Shown here piece by piece: positions 8,827-18,339 of a stretch of DNA of 64,000 nucleotides; position 1 is the stretch's first letter, and each line of letters begins with the position of its first letter. This DNA comes from a virus. The notes under the pieces were generated by a model that made no database searches, had not been told where the DNA came from, and was given only the letters and a program-made list of their open reading frames with translations. The translations under genes were made by a program, and so were the position numbers. Location of the stretch: IMG/VR virus record IMGVR_UViG_3300030004_000014, positions 1 to 64,000 of that record, one strand, 5' to 3'.

Positions 8827-9699
8827 ATGCCTAAACGGAATATAAGTAATATGAAAGTATTTCAAAAGATGTTATTTAGTAAATATCTCACCGTTGATGA
8901 AAATGATGTTATTCGTAATACACAAACTGGAAATATTGTTGGTAAAAGTAGTTCTAAGGTATATCCATTAGTTCAGATTAAATATGAAGGAACTACATAT
9001 AACATTGGGTGTCATTACATTATCTGGATGCATCATAATAACTTAAAGCTTCCTAATAGTGATTACATCATGTCTTTTGCAGATAAGAATCCTTCTAATT
9101 ATAAATATGATAATATTGTTTATATTCCACGTGTCGATTTTATGAAAAAGATTAAAGGACGACAGAATAAAATAAATGATAATAGATCTATGACTACAGA
9201 ACAAGTTATCAGATGCAGAACAAACTATGCTAATGGTACACAATCTTTAAATGAAATAAAAAATGAATTACAAAAAGAGGGTGTTTGTATTTCAAGACCT
9301 TCTGTAATCTCTATGTTACATAATAAAACATATAAAGATATCCCCGCTGTTGAAAAAACTGTCACATTAACTGCTGGTGATAGAATTAAATCAAAACCAA
9401 AAGTTATTAGACCTAAAGTGGTAAAGGTAAAAGTTATTAAAGAAAAGATGCCAAGAATTAAGAAGGTAGTTGAAAAACAAAATACAAATACTCTTCGTAG
9501 TTTCATATGTTATCATCTTAAACATATTAAACAACAGTCAGATGAATTTATCTGTTCTCTCTTTAATGACCTAACGCCAGAAACTATTGAAACAAATATC
9601 AATAACTATGATTTTAAATTGTATTATAAGAATAGAATACATTGTATTGAAAAGTTTAAAGATAAACCAAAACTTCTTAAGAAACTTATGCTTATTTAA
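8827..9699 (+). CDS. HNH/homing-endonuclease-like DNA-binding protein
   Basis: 290 residues. The first ~100 follow the layout of phage HNH proteins: a strand pair (VIRNTQTGNIVG), then YNIGCHYIIWMHHNN and DKNPSNYKYDNIVYI, matching the VHRLVA...NHIDGNKTNNRLDNL pattern. The His that normally opens that last motif appears to be Ser (IMSFADKNPSN), so nuclease activity is doubtful. Residues about 123-160 (MTTEQVIRCRTNYANGTQSL, then ISRPSVISMLHNKTYKDI) look like the helix-turn-helix that follows HNH domains in homing enzymes. The basic KPKVIRPKVVKVK stretch adds DNA affinity. It could be a former homing endonuclease or a regulator. Confidence 0.65.
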   Translation: MPKRNISNMKVFQKMLFSKYLTVDENDVIRNTQTGNIVGKSSSKVYPLVQIKYEGTTYNIGCHYIIWMHHNNLKLPNSDYIMSFADKNPSNYKYDNIVYIPRVDFMKKIKGRQNKINDNRSMTTEQVIRCRTNYANGTQSLNEIKNELQKEGVCISRPSVISMLHNKTYKDIPAVEKTVTLTAGDRIKSKPKVIRPKVVKVKVIKEKMPRIKKVVEKQNTNTLRSFICYHLKHIKQQSDEFICSLFNDLTPETIETNINNYDFKLYYKNRIHCIEKFKDKPKLLKKLMLI

Positions 9700-9757
9700 A
9701 TAATATTAATGAACTAAGGATCATATATTCACATTCTACCTGGGGGGTAGTTCAAAC

Positions 9758-10132
9758 ATGGGTAAGCGTAATCGTACTCAGTCGGATGATAACAATAGAT
9801 CCAAGAAGAAAAAGAAAGTCATTGTTGGTTATGACGAAGTTATTACCCTAGCTAAGAAAAACGTAACAGATCCTACTCATGGTAAATTTCTTACTGAACT
9901 GCTAAATAGAATAAAATTAAATAATAATAAATGTCTTTCATTTAAAGGATCTCACAATGAAACAATAAATGATATCTTTGATGAAAATAGAAATATTCAG
10001 AATATAAATATCGATTTTGCTAATAAAACATTCGCTAATATAATTGATTGTGTTAATACAAATTTCCTTCTTTTGCGAATAATTGGTAATACCCTGAATG
10101 AAATGGGTCATGATCTTAGTTTCTCTTTTTGA
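9758..10132 (+). CDS. Unknown small protein with basic N-terminus
   Basis: 124 residues. The first 20 are very basic (MGKRNRTQSDDNNRSKKKKK), suggesting nucleic-acid contact; the rest is helical with no motif I recognise. A GGGGGG run lies 10-15 bases before the ATG and may act as a ribosome site. It ends just before a strong hairpin. Confidence 0.65.
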   Translation: MGKRNRTQSDDNNRSKKKKKVIVGYDEVITLAKKNVTDPTHGKFLTELLNRIKLNNNKCLSFKGSHNETINDIFDENRNIQNINIDFANKTFANIIDCVNTNFLLLRIIGNTLNEMGHDLSFSF

Positions 10133-10142
10133 TACATTCTGA

Positions 10143-10175
10143 CTATCCATAGGGCTCTTGGAGCCCTATGGATAG
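10143..10175. terminator. Hairpin terminator
   Basis: Perfect 15-bp stem with a TTG loop, just after the stop at 10132. Confidence 0.7.
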
Positions 10176-10211
10176 CTGTCTCACAACTCTAAACAAAGGA
10201 GATGTTCTCTT

Positions 10212-10580
10212 ATGAATGATGCAGCTAAAAATAATTTCGATATCATTAAAAAAATGGATAAGTTTAAACTTCCTATTCATGTAATTTATAATTGTGATAT
10301 ATCTAATACCAAAAAGTTTGTTGGCGTCAGTACAACGGGACTTCTAAGTTCTATGGGTGGCGCTTTACATATTTGCAATATTCTCGGAAGAGATAATGTC
10401 AATGTCGGATGTTGGTTGACTCCTATAAAATTCAAGTGTAGTATTGAAGAACTTGAGATTGTTAAACAACTGCTTGAAGAAACTTTACAAATACCAGAAC
10501 CACTATTCGATAGAGACAAATCATCTCTTGTTGTATTTTCAGTTAAAGACAATATCAACGATGTAAACATTTATATATAA
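10212..10580 (+). CDS. Unknown protein, 122 aa
   Basis: Not recognised. A compact mixed alpha/beta protein by eye, with a Gly-rich segment (STTGLLSSMGGALHICNILG) in the middle and an acidic helix (IEELEIVKQLLEETLQ). The start follows AAAGGAG. It is the first gene of a two-gene unit with the small membrane protein 24 bases downstream. Confidence 0.7.
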   Translation: MNDAAKNNFDIIKKMDKFKLPIHVIYNCDISNTKKFVGVSTTGLLSSMGGALHICNILGRDNVNVGCWLTPIKFKCSIEELEIVKQLLEETLQIPEPLFDRDKSSLVVFSVKDNINDVNIYI

Positions 10581-10604
10581 CTCTAACAAATAAGGGATGC
10601 AATC

Positions 10605-10814
10605 ATGGAATCGCTCTTAGTATGTATACTCATTTATACTTGGATCGGATTAACAATTTGTATTGTCCAGAAAAAACAGTGGAAGGGAGCTTTGCACACT
10701 CCTACACTATTTGATTATTTATTATGGTTCCTTGGATGGTATATGATTTTACCCATAGAAATCTATACCAAATATAAAAATTATGAAATCATACATTACA
10801 GTAAAAAAGGCTAG
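10605..10814 (+). CDS. Small membrane protein, 69 aa
   Basis: Two likely membrane segments (about residues 3-20 and 36-52) separated by a basic loop, ending in a basic tail (KYKNYEIIHYSKKG). Preceded by AAGGGATG. Unknown function; small phage membrane proteins often alter host membrane processes or exclude other phages, but nothing here proves it. Confidence 0.7.
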   Translation: MESLLVCILIYTWIGLTICIVQKKQWKGALHTPTLFDYLLWFLGWYMILPIEIYTKYKNYEIIHYSKKG

Positions 10815-10826
10815 AAATTAATTGAG

Positions 10827-10854
10827 AGATGGAGGGTCAAATGACCCTCCATCT
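10827..10854. terminator. Hairpin terminator
   Basis: Stem GATGGAGGGTCA/TGACCCTCCATC with an AA loop, 12 bases after the stop. Confidence 0.75.
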
Positions 10855-10879
10855 TATCTCTATTTTTTTAATAATATTA

Positions 10880-10905
10880 ACATACGTACAGTAGTACTTG
10901 TATGT
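10880..10905. other. Second intergenic hairpin
   Basis: ACATAC and GTATGT enclose GTAC-AGTA-GTAC, giving a 10-bp stem with a two-base bulge. It differs from the GA-rich terminator family and lies in the 228-base gap before the DUF3841-like gene. Role unknown. Confidence 0.4.
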
Positions 10906-10997
10906 TTATCTTATAATATCTCATATTAATAGTATCCAACACCAAAGAGATATATCCTTATTAAAATCACATTAAATATATTTTTGCTATTTTATTT

Positions 10998-11017
10998 AAA
11001 TATATATTATTCATTTG
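10998..11017 (+). promoter_or_regulatory. Class A promoter-like motif
   Basis: AAATATATATTATTCATTTG, only 26 bases before the next ATG. This limits the transcription start to the end of the motif or just after it. Confidence 0.6.
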
Positions 11018-11042
11018 ATTATACTCTTTTGGGGATAACGAT

Positions 11043-11597
11043 ATGAAAGTATGGAGCATCTTACCAGAATCAGTATATTTGAAACTTATGGAAAATGATA
11101 TTCTTATTTGCGATCGTTTAGAATATACAGATATTGAATTTAGACGAGCTTATCACTGGATGCGTAATCAAATGAATAAAAGATTAGAAACAGCATATCG
11201 TGACAGATTTCCTTTATGGGTGTGGATACACCATGGTACGAAATCAGGAAAACCCGATCTACGAGAAAGTCATCTTGGTATTAAAGGGTCTATTAATTAT
11301 TGTGTTGAATTCGATATACCGGAAAAAGATATACTACAGTCAGATTTTTCATTATGGCACTGTGTACTTGGTGACTGGTATCTTGCTTCATCTGAAGAAG
11401 AAAGTACTGAGTATGATACACAACTTAAACTATATGGCAATACTCCAGAATTAGAGCATAAGAAGATACAATCATGGGAATGCATTTTCGATATAGGTAT
11501 CACGAATGACTGGATTGGTACTGGTACGACTCAAGGATGTGTATGGGAATTTAAGAAATCTGAAATTAAAAACTCTCAAAGATTTATAGCTAGATAG
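11043..11597 (+). CDS. DUF3841-like protein
   Basis: 184 residues matching what I recall of the DUF3841 pattern: MKVWSILPESVYLKLMEND, then PLWVWIHHGTKSGKPDLRES, VEFDIPEKDILQSDFSLWHCVL and a C-terminal SWECIFDIG. The biochemical role of the family is not established as far as I know. It is the first gene of a unit with an AlpA-like regulator and an unknown gene downstream, driven by a class A motif. A GGGG ribosome-site-like run lies 8 bases before the ATG. Confidence 0.65.
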   Translation: MKVWSILPESVYLKLMENDILICDRLEYTDIEFRRAYHWMRNQMNKRLETAYRDRFPLWVWIHHGTKSGKPDLRESHLGIKGSINYCVEFDIPEKDILQSDFSLWHCVLGDWYLASSEEESTEYDTQLKLYGNTPELEHKKIQSWECIFDIGITNDWIGTGTTQGCVWEFKKSEIKNSQRFIAR

Positions 11598-11610
11598 GAG
11601 GACTGTTAAA

Positions 11611-11841
11611 ATGACATCAGATAGACCAATATATCTTTCTGAATCTGATAATATTACTTTGGATGATGTTACATTATTTAGTATTATTAATCTTATGGAA
11701 ATATTTGGAGTGCCTCAAAATACTATTGAACAGTGGATAAGCAAATCTGAGAAATATAAATTTCCTAAAGCTATTATGGTTGGCGATAGCCCTAGATGGT
11801 TTAAAGAAGATATTTCAACTTGGATACGCTGTGGAAAATAA
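11611..11841 (+). CDS. AlpA/excisionase-like small DNA-binding protein
   Basis: 76 residues. Residues about 28-74 fit the winged helix-turn-helix of AlpA/MerR-type excisionase-like proteins: LMEIFGVPQNTIEQWI (helix-turn-helix), then KYKFPKAIMVGDSPRWFKED and ISTWI, parallel to the family's FPkpi.ig.r..rW...ev..Wi. It likely binds DNA as a small transcription factor. It begins 13 bases after the DUF3841-like gene with AGGAGG before the ATG. Confidence 0.7.
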   Translation: MTSDRPIYLSESDNITLDDVTLFSIINLMEIFGVPQNTIEQWISKSEKYKFPKAIMVGDSPRWFKEDISTWIRCGK

Positions 11842-11877
11842 AGAATTTTTAAACACCTCTCTGAAAGGAAACAAGCT

Positions 11878-12213
11878 ATGGATGAATCTAGAATAGCTTC
11901 GCGCATTGCATTAGAACATATATTCATAATGACAATGACAAGTAAGCACTATAAGTATTGTTCTAATGATCTTTCAAATATTATCATTAAACTTATTATT
12001 GAATATTTATCAAATTTTGATAAGAATGCCAAAGAAGTTAACATCGATCTTGCCACAATTCTTCACAGACTTGGTGTTGATAAAGATCGTCCAGATGCTG
12101 AAGATGTTACTGATATTCTTATAGCATTGATGGAGTATATTCAGAATAGATGGAATAATATTGTTATCAGTTATGACAAAACCAACTTGTCTACTATTCG
12201 TATATCTTGTTAA
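11878..12213 (+). CDS. Unknown helical protein, 111 aa
   Basis: Not recognised. Helical, slightly acidic, with no membrane segment. The start follows GAAAGGAAAC. It is the last gene of the 11043-12213 unit and ends at a hairpin with a T tract. Confidence 0.7.
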   Translation: MDESRIASRIALEHIFIMTMTSKHYKYCSNDLSNIIIKLIIEYLSNFDKNAKEVNIDLATILHRLGVDKDRPDAEDVTDILIALMEYIQNRWNNIVISYDKTNLSTIRISC

Positions 12214-12214
12214 T

Positions 12215-12246
12215 AGAGAGGGAAGGGGAAATCCCCTTCCCTCTCT
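12215..12246 (+). terminator. Hairpin terminator with T tract
   Basis: Stem AGAGAGGGAAGGGGA/TCCCCTTCCCTCTCT with an AA loop, followed by TTTTT. It overlaps the end of the preceding coding region's trailer. Confidence 0.8.
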
Positions 12247-12271
12247 TTTTAAATGTATTTCATATTATTTC

Positions 12272-12291
12272 AAATATATATTACTATATTG
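12272..12291 (+). promoter_or_regulatory. Class A promoter-like motif, best copy
   Basis: AAATATATATTACTATATTG, identical to the copy at 18274. Its last G is the first base of the tRNA-like gene. Confidence 0.6.
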
Positions 12292-12362
12292 AGTTTATAG
12301 CTCAGTCGGTAGAGCGCGAGTATTTATATTCGATGTCGTTGGTTCGAGTCCAACTAAACTTT
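12291..12362 (+). tRNA. tRNA-like gene, anticodon uncertain
   Basis: A cloverleaf can be drawn. Acceptor GAGTTTA pairs with TAAACTT (one G-T). The D arm is GCTC-AGTCGGTA-GAGC. The T arm is GTTGG-TTCGAGT-CCAAC. The anticodon stem CGAGT/ATTCG leaves only a six-base loop (ATTTAT), or eight if the last pair opens, so the anticodon cannot be assigned with confidence. No CCA is encoded. It is either an aberrant or degraded phage tRNA or a tRNA mimic. The beta subunit gene ends on the opposite strand directly downstream. Confidence 0.6.
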
Positions 12363-12366
12363 TTAT

Positions 12367-13818
12367 TTATTTTTTACCGAAATAGATATTTATCATCTCT
12401 TGTTCAGAAGCTTTCATAAGTCTAGCCATAGTACCCATTTTGAATGGGCTTGTAACGATACGTTTATTAACACCACGAGCAGAGAATAGCATATCTAAAT
12501 GAACACCAGATTCAGTCTTACATTGTTCTTCCATGATTGATGCAGTTGTTGACTTCAACTGATTACCAACAACCAATTTAGATCCACATTCATGATTTAG
12601 TTTTTCAACAATAGTAAATGATAATAAAACAGTATCAACATCAAATTCAGTTCCAAGATATTTAGTACCGATAGGAACTAATCCTGGTTCTGGATAATCT
12701 ATATTTTTTCTAGTACCTTTAGTAACATCATGTAATTTAACATGTTTACGTTCTATCTTCTTAACAATATTAGCCAATGTAGGAGTCATATCTTCTATAG
12801 GACAACTATACATAACATCGATATTTCTAATAATTCCATGATATTTAGCTTTTGGTGATTTCTTATTTAATTCTTGTAAAACATCGTCACTATTATCACC
12901 ACCTAAGAAATCTAAATCACTATCTTCAATAATACATAATCTATCTGTAATTTCAACAGTATCTCCAATACCCAACATTTCATGAACAATTGTTTTATTA
13001 TTTATTCTAATAGTACGAACATGAGCGGGTTCAATTTGCATAGTCTGAGAGAAATCTTTTGAAATAAGATTAGAATCTTCCCAGGTTTGATCGTGTTCTA
13101 ATAAAGCAACTGTAGCAGTAACACCATGTTTCCAACCAACTTGTTTACTATAAGGATCTGCTTCAAAGAATCCACTATTATAAGCAATAACATCACCTTC
13201 TTTAACCTTATCACCTTTATTAAAATTCAATTTAATATTTTGACTAATGAATGAACCAGAAACACTTGTATACTTTGTTTCAAAACTAAAAATATCTATA
13301 TCATTATTTTTACTATAGTTAAAGACATCTAATCTAATATACAGATTTGATTTACTAGATCTATAGTCTTCAGTAGTTTTATTATTATAGAAATCAGGTA
13401 GATTATTCGATAAGCTTTTAATAGGTCCAATAGCACTTACTCTAAAGAGATAATCATCAATACGATAGATATCATTTAATTTTAGATCTGTATTTTTATC
13501 TTGATAAATAAAAAGAGGTTCTTCCATCTTAATTGTTTCTTTCATATAGTTTTTAAAATTAACCTTTGTGGTATAGTCTTTAGAAATAATATTTAAATCA
13601 AGTACTTTAAAAACAGGTTCATTGTAAGTTACTTTAATGAGTTTTAATTGTTCATCAATATCGGTAACAACACCATCTCTTTTGGCTATACAAGCAAATG
13701 TCTCATTTGTTCTGTGAGCAATAGTATTTTCAAAACCAGTTCTGACTCTATAAATTTCAGCATTTTCACAAGGGAGTTGATGAACCAACTGAATGTTAAT
13801 AAAATTTGCGCGTTTGGC
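12367..13818 (-). CDS. rpoB: RNA polymerase beta subunit, 3' exon
   Basis: C-terminal 483 residues of a phage multisubunit RNAP beta subunit, joined by splicing to the exon ending at 14263. The exon begins AKRANFINIQLVHQLP, matching bacterial beta DANRALMGSNMQRQAVP, and continues with IAHRTNETFACIAKRDGVVTDID (bacterial DSGAvvvAKRDGVVeyvD). Near the end, VVGNQLKSTTASIMEEQCKTESGVHLDMLFSARGVNKRI... corresponds to the GNKGviS / vDivLnPlGVPSRMNvGQ region close to the active site. The open frame extends to a TTG at 13830, but those last codons belong to the intron. It ends next to the tRNA-like gene. Confidence 0.88.
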   Translation of the reverse strand, partial: AKRANFINIQLVHQLPCENAEIYRVRTGFENTIAHRTNETFACIAKRDGVVTDIDEQLKLIKVTYNEPVFKVLDLNIISKDYTTKVNFKNYMKETIKMEEPLFIYQDKNTDLKLNDIYRIDDYLFRVSAIGPIKSLSNNLPDFYNNKTTEDYRSSKSNLYIRLDVFNYSKNNDIDIFSFETKYTSVSGSFISQNIKLNFNKGDKVKEGDVIAYNSGFFEADPYSKQVGWKHGVTATVALLEHDQTWEDSNLISKDFSQTMQIEPAHVRTIRINNKTIVHEMLGIGDTVEITDRLCIIEDSDLDFLGGDNSDDVLQELNKKSPKAKYHGIIRNIDVMYSCPIEDMTPTLANIVKKIERKHVKLHDVTKGTRKNIDYPEPGLVPIGTKYLGTEFDVDTVLLSFTIVEKLNHECGSKLVVGNQLKSTTASIMEEQCKTESGVHLDMLFSARGVNKRIVTSPFKMGTMARLMKASEQEMINIYFGKK

Positions 13819-14262
13819 CGATATCTTCAATAGGAGTCGTTACTTCCTACCCGTCTCTTTTGGAAGGAGACAGCTCTATGTTTCCATAGATGTCGAGACT
13901 ATATCTTCATCCTGCTCATACGAGGGAGGATGTCTCTCATTTCCATCTCACTTAAGATGTACAGATTGAAAAGATCTTAGTCGTTGAACGTTCTCCATGG
14001 CACATCATCCGATGTTCTGTAGGAGCTTCGCTGCTAATGAGGATCTTTGATCCTACGGTTGCCCATTTCCTATCCCAGTATGACTCTGGGGTCATCCGTC
14101 TCGTTTTCAGACCATCACGATTGTCGTTACCAACTGCGTTGTGGTGAGACAGCTTTAGGGGTTTCCAGCAATTAGAGAGAATTCTATCTCAAGATTTCAC
14201 TTGAGTAGGACAGCTGTTCTGAATGATCTTACACGGATAGTATCCGTTTCATTCAGTTTTCT
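13819..14262 (-). ncRNA. Group I intron in the beta subunit gene
   Basis: The 444 bases between the beta exons show the conserved core on the minus strand: a P-like segment with GCTGGAAACCCCTAAAGCT (about 14152-14170), Q (AATGGGCAACCGTAGG, 14052-14067), R with GTTCAACGACTA (about 13978-13989) and S (AAGATATAGTCTC, 13895-13907). GACTA in R pairs with TAGTC in S (P7). The proposed boundaries follow group I rules (exon ends in T, intron ends in G) and join in frame as ...INED|AKRAN..., matching the bacterial beta sequence DDANRA. I could not find a convincing P1 by eye, so exact ends may shift. No ORF lies inside. Confidence 0.88.
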
Positions 14263-17200
14263 ATCTTCGTTGATTGCACACGGCATCAGCATAGATGTCA
14301 ATGATAATACCTGAGTTGCTTTAATCTTTTTAAGATCAACACTATCAAGATCGTAAGTTCCACGAATATCATTAATAACAGGATCTACTGATAAATAAGA
14401 TTTAATAGCAACCTTACCAGAATCAGGAGTACATTCAGATAATACACCAACGCCGTCTTCTGGATATGTTCTATCATCGACCATAAATGATTGAGCAGTT
14501 CTACCACCCTGCCCGGCATAAGTAACCGTTAACTTATCTTGAATTTCATGAATAGGATTAATTTCATCAAATAACTGAACAGACTGATCATTAAGAATTT
14601 CATAAAAAACAGCATCTGGATTAATAGAGAATGATTTTTTATTAACTCGTTGATTTCTATAAGTAGCATAACTACGAGCCATATGGTTATAAAGAACAGT
14701 TACCAATCTCTCATATCCACGAGTTCTTAGATTTCTCATAGAAGATGTCTGAATAGCATAATCGTAAGATAACATTTCAGTTGCTTTAACCAATAAATTA
14801 AAGAAGTCTGTAGGCATATTCATCTTCTTTAAAGTATCTCTTGTAATAGTATCAATAAAGAAATCAAAGTTATCAGTAATACCTTTTAGATAGTTAACCT
14901 TTTCTCCATTATCTAACAACATAACGTAATAGGCATCTTTCTCATTTAAGTCTTTTAATTCAAAGTTAGAAGTATTGTATTTTAAGAGTCCTGAAACAAT
15001 TAAAGACTTTTCAATAGGATATCGATCAAACACTAAATATCCATCACTAAAGGGAACAATAATAGATGATAACTTATCTTTAGGAATATCTCTCTTTTCA
15101 GTATAAAAAGTATAGTCTATTTTAAGTTGTTTAAGAACTTGTGTAAGTCCATACTGAAAGCCCATAATAAAAATAATAGGAAAGTTCTTATCTAGGATCT
15201 TTAATTCAGTCCACTCATGTACTACTTTAGGTAATGGCATTTTTCCTTTAAATTCTGATACTAATATGTCAAGTATACAAGAGGAGTTTACTTCTGTATT
15301 TGTCTTCAAATCTATTTCATGAATAACATTATCAAAACCAAAGAATAATAAATTCTTATTTTTCATGCCGCAACAAACACCATACTTTTTCTCTAATGGA
15401 ATGACTTTGTCTTTCTCTAGAATCTTTTTAACAAAATCAAATCTTTCTGTAAGATCAAAGAATAACTGATAATTTGTTGTGATGAGTTGACTAAACTTAT
15501 CAGCAACACATGTATATTCATACGGAAGTTTAGTAGGTGATTTCAATGCACCATAAACAATAGTTAGTCCTATTTTACTCTTATAAATATTGGCAATATA
15601 ATTCTGAATAAATATTCTAAAACTATGAACCTTATGTTTATTTCTTTCAACAATAGTTTTGTTATAGTTAGAAGCTAGTGAAACTCTATTAGGAGCCACT
15701 TTACATATAGGAACATTAACTTCTTGTTTAATCATTCTCGACTTAATACCATTTGCTAACATAATACCATCATCACTTACTATTGGAAGTTTAAAGACAA
15801 CTTTGTGTTTCTTACCTTCCATATCTTCATATGTAAACTTAAATCTCTTTACTCTATTGATTCTAGAGATTTCTTCACTCTCTTCGATATCAGTTAAGAA
15901 CAACCCAACACTATGAAAATGTAATGCAACATTAGCAATATCTTTATATAAATTTTCATTTATGTAATGTTCATCTAATTTAATAGCAGATGAAGATAAC
16001 ATAGATTCATCAAGTACATGATCCTTTAAGAAATTTAATTTATTTTTACTTATAGCAACATCTGGAGTTGCATCAATATGTTCAGATAATGATTTATTAT
16101 TTAGTTTAACACCTTTATAAATCTGAGCAACTCTTTTTAATCTCTTTTGCTGAGCTTCAGAAAGATTAGGATAATTATTAATATAATCAACTGCTTGATT
16201 GTCGATGATAGAAGAAGGAATATTATCACTTAATTCTTGAACTTCAATATCTTTACCTTGTACTTTAATAGCATTACGAATAATAACAAGATAGTGATTA
16301 TACTTAATAGTTTTTTCTTTGTCTTTTGAAACAGGTATAAGCCAGGTATACCAGCGTTCTAGCGCATGTAAGTTTAAATATCTAATTCCAGTTTCTGATG
16401 TTAGGACATCATCTTCGCTATTCAGAATAATCTTCTTTATAGTCTTTTCACCAAAGAAAATTTCAAACCGATTTGCTTTAATAAAAGTATCTTTAGAAAG
16501 TGAATTATTTGATCTCTTCTCTTTTAATAAATGTTCTATAAACTTAATAAATTTTTCACTTTCATCACTGGAATGAATATCAAGATCGTTTGTAGTATCG
16601 ATAAGGTTATGCATAACCATAGCACCACTAGAGCATATTACTAGCTTCTCTAAACTATCTTTATTAAATATTTTCATCTTCTTAATAATATCTACTCTTG
16701 TCATAGGTTTATTTGTTAATAAATCTAATTCATCATCGTCTTCAATATCAATTATTTGTTGTTCGTCTTGATTTTCTTCTTTTAATGTTTCTAATTCAGT
16801 CAAGTTATCAATATCTATCAATTTAATAAGTTTGTTAGTATTTGCTTTTAAACTACTAACATTTTGATCTTTAGGAATATCATTTTTATCTTCATCTGTT
16901 ATTTCTGTATGTTCTGTAATATCATTATCTTCAGTATCGTCATCTTCTCTACCTTGAGTTTCAACAATCTTATCGTAGCCATGTTCGTCTAAGTTATCAG
17001 TATCTATATTCATATGTCCGGCTAATTGTAGATTTGTAATATGTTTCATAACACTTAGCATCATTGATGTATCTTTAACTTTATCAAACATATGTCTCAT
17101 ATCACCAAGATTATAAATAATGGCTTTATCACCAGCTGTTAAAATAATATTTGTTCTGTCTAATTCTGGTACTGTCAATTCATTAAATAAAGAAGTAGCA

Positions 17201-17949
17201 TTAACAAATTCATCTTTTTCTTTTACTCTAGAAACAAAGTTAAATAAGTGGATTAAGAAGTAATAGGTAAAGTCTTTACAATTCTTGAATTTAAGATTTT
17301 GATAATTAATTTCTTTCATAGTTGTTGTAAATGAAGATCTCTTATAAATGATAGAAGAAATCGGAATATGAATATAGTGAAGTTTGTGATCAATCTTAAC
17401 AGTTGTATCTAAGATAGTTTTTAAAATAGCTTCAAATGTTCTATATCCTTGTAGTTTTCCACCAATAGGTTGTGCTGTTGTAATAGCATTATAATTAACA
17501 ATAGGAAGAACATTACTTTTATTGAGCATAGATGCTAACATACTTGATCTTTTAACATTATGATGTTTCTTAAAGAAGTTTTGAATCTCTGATGTAAAAG
17601 ATTGAGGTCTATACTTTAAGTTATCATCAATAAAGAATCTAGACTCTTTTTCTGGTAAAGCTAACTGATTCCATAAATAAAGAGTAAATTTCTCATTTTT
17701 AATAAATGTATCATTTAGATCTGGAGATATGGTTAAGTGTTTATTCTGTAAAAATTGGTCAACGACATGATAAACTGAATTATTAGGAAGTTGTAAGTTT
17801 TCAACTCTAACTAATAAGTTAGGAATATTAGATCTTTTCCATGTTGTATATTTAGTTTTAAACTGTTGAAAAACAAATTTTTCAAGAGCAGCTTCTTCAT
17901 TGAAAGTTACAATACCACCATCCTCTGTTTGAAATGTATATGGCTCCAT
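14263..17949 (-). CDS. rpoB: RNA polymerase beta subunit, 5' exon
   Basis: First 1229 residues of the beta subunit; the spliced protein would be about 1712 residues, longer than bacterial beta (~1340). Recognisable beta sequence is in the last 250 residues: NPIHEIQDKLTVTYAGQGG, then RTYPEDGVGVLSECTPDSGK (bacterial HpthyGRvcPIETPEGpNiGL), and LTSMLMPCAINED, like bacterial SLIPFLEHDDA. Residues about 330-420 are a very acidic insert. Without splicing, reading continues to a stop at 14197 inside the intron and gives a useless truncated beta. The partners, two beta' pieces, are at 21882 and 55483. Whether this is the virion-packaged or late enzyme is unknown. Confidence 0.85.
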
Positions 17950-18085
17950 TACAACATCCTATTTTGTAGTTCTAAATTATGGTAAATTTTATTAAATCAA
18001 AATTTCTTTAATATAAGTTAAAAATCTTTAAAGATTATATATTTTATGGTTTACTTTAGGCCTTTTCTACTGAAAGGATCTAGAT

Positions 18086-18226
18086 ATGGATACTTTTGAT
18101 ATTCTATTTATAATTAGTTTTATTATATGTTTTATAATCTTTTTATCTTTTGTCTTTAAACTACCAAAAGAAAAATCATTGTCAACAAAATATACTCAAA
18201 TTAAAAATGTTAAATACTTTTTCTGA
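18086..18226 (+). CDS. Tiny single-pass membrane protein, 46 aa
   Basis: Short ORF with AAAGGA 8 bases before the ATG. Residues 4-25 form one very hydrophobic segment (Phe/Ile-rich), followed by a basic tail (KLPKEKSLSTKY). It ends just before a strong hairpin, so it forms its own unit. Function unknown. Confidence 0.6.
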   Translation: MDTFDILFIISFIICFIIFLSFVFKLPKEKSLSTKYTQIKNVKYFF

Positions 18227-18230
18227 TCAT

Positions 18231-18262
18231 AACTACAGTAGGGCATATGCCCTACTGTAGTT
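18231..18262. terminator. Hairpin terminator
   Basis: Perfect 32-base palindrome centred on GGGCATATGCCC, 5 bases after the 46-residue gene. Confidence 0.75.
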
Positions 18263-18273
18263 TAAATCTATTG

Positions 18274-18293
18274 AAATATATATTACTATATTG
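18274..18293 (+). promoter_or_regulatory. Class A promoter-like motif, best copy
   Basis: AAATATATATTACTATATTG, identical to the copy before the tRNA-like gene, 47 bases upstream of the next ATG. Confidence 0.6.
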
Positions 18294-18339
18294 ACTTAAG
18301 GATGCATTAAGTATCCATTCTCTTTTGCTGAGGTTTACC

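Noticed and set aside
13800-14262. A sequencing frameshift or gene decay splitting the beta subunit
   Set aside because: The gap carries group I core elements with P7 pairing, and splicing restores a conserved in-frame junction.
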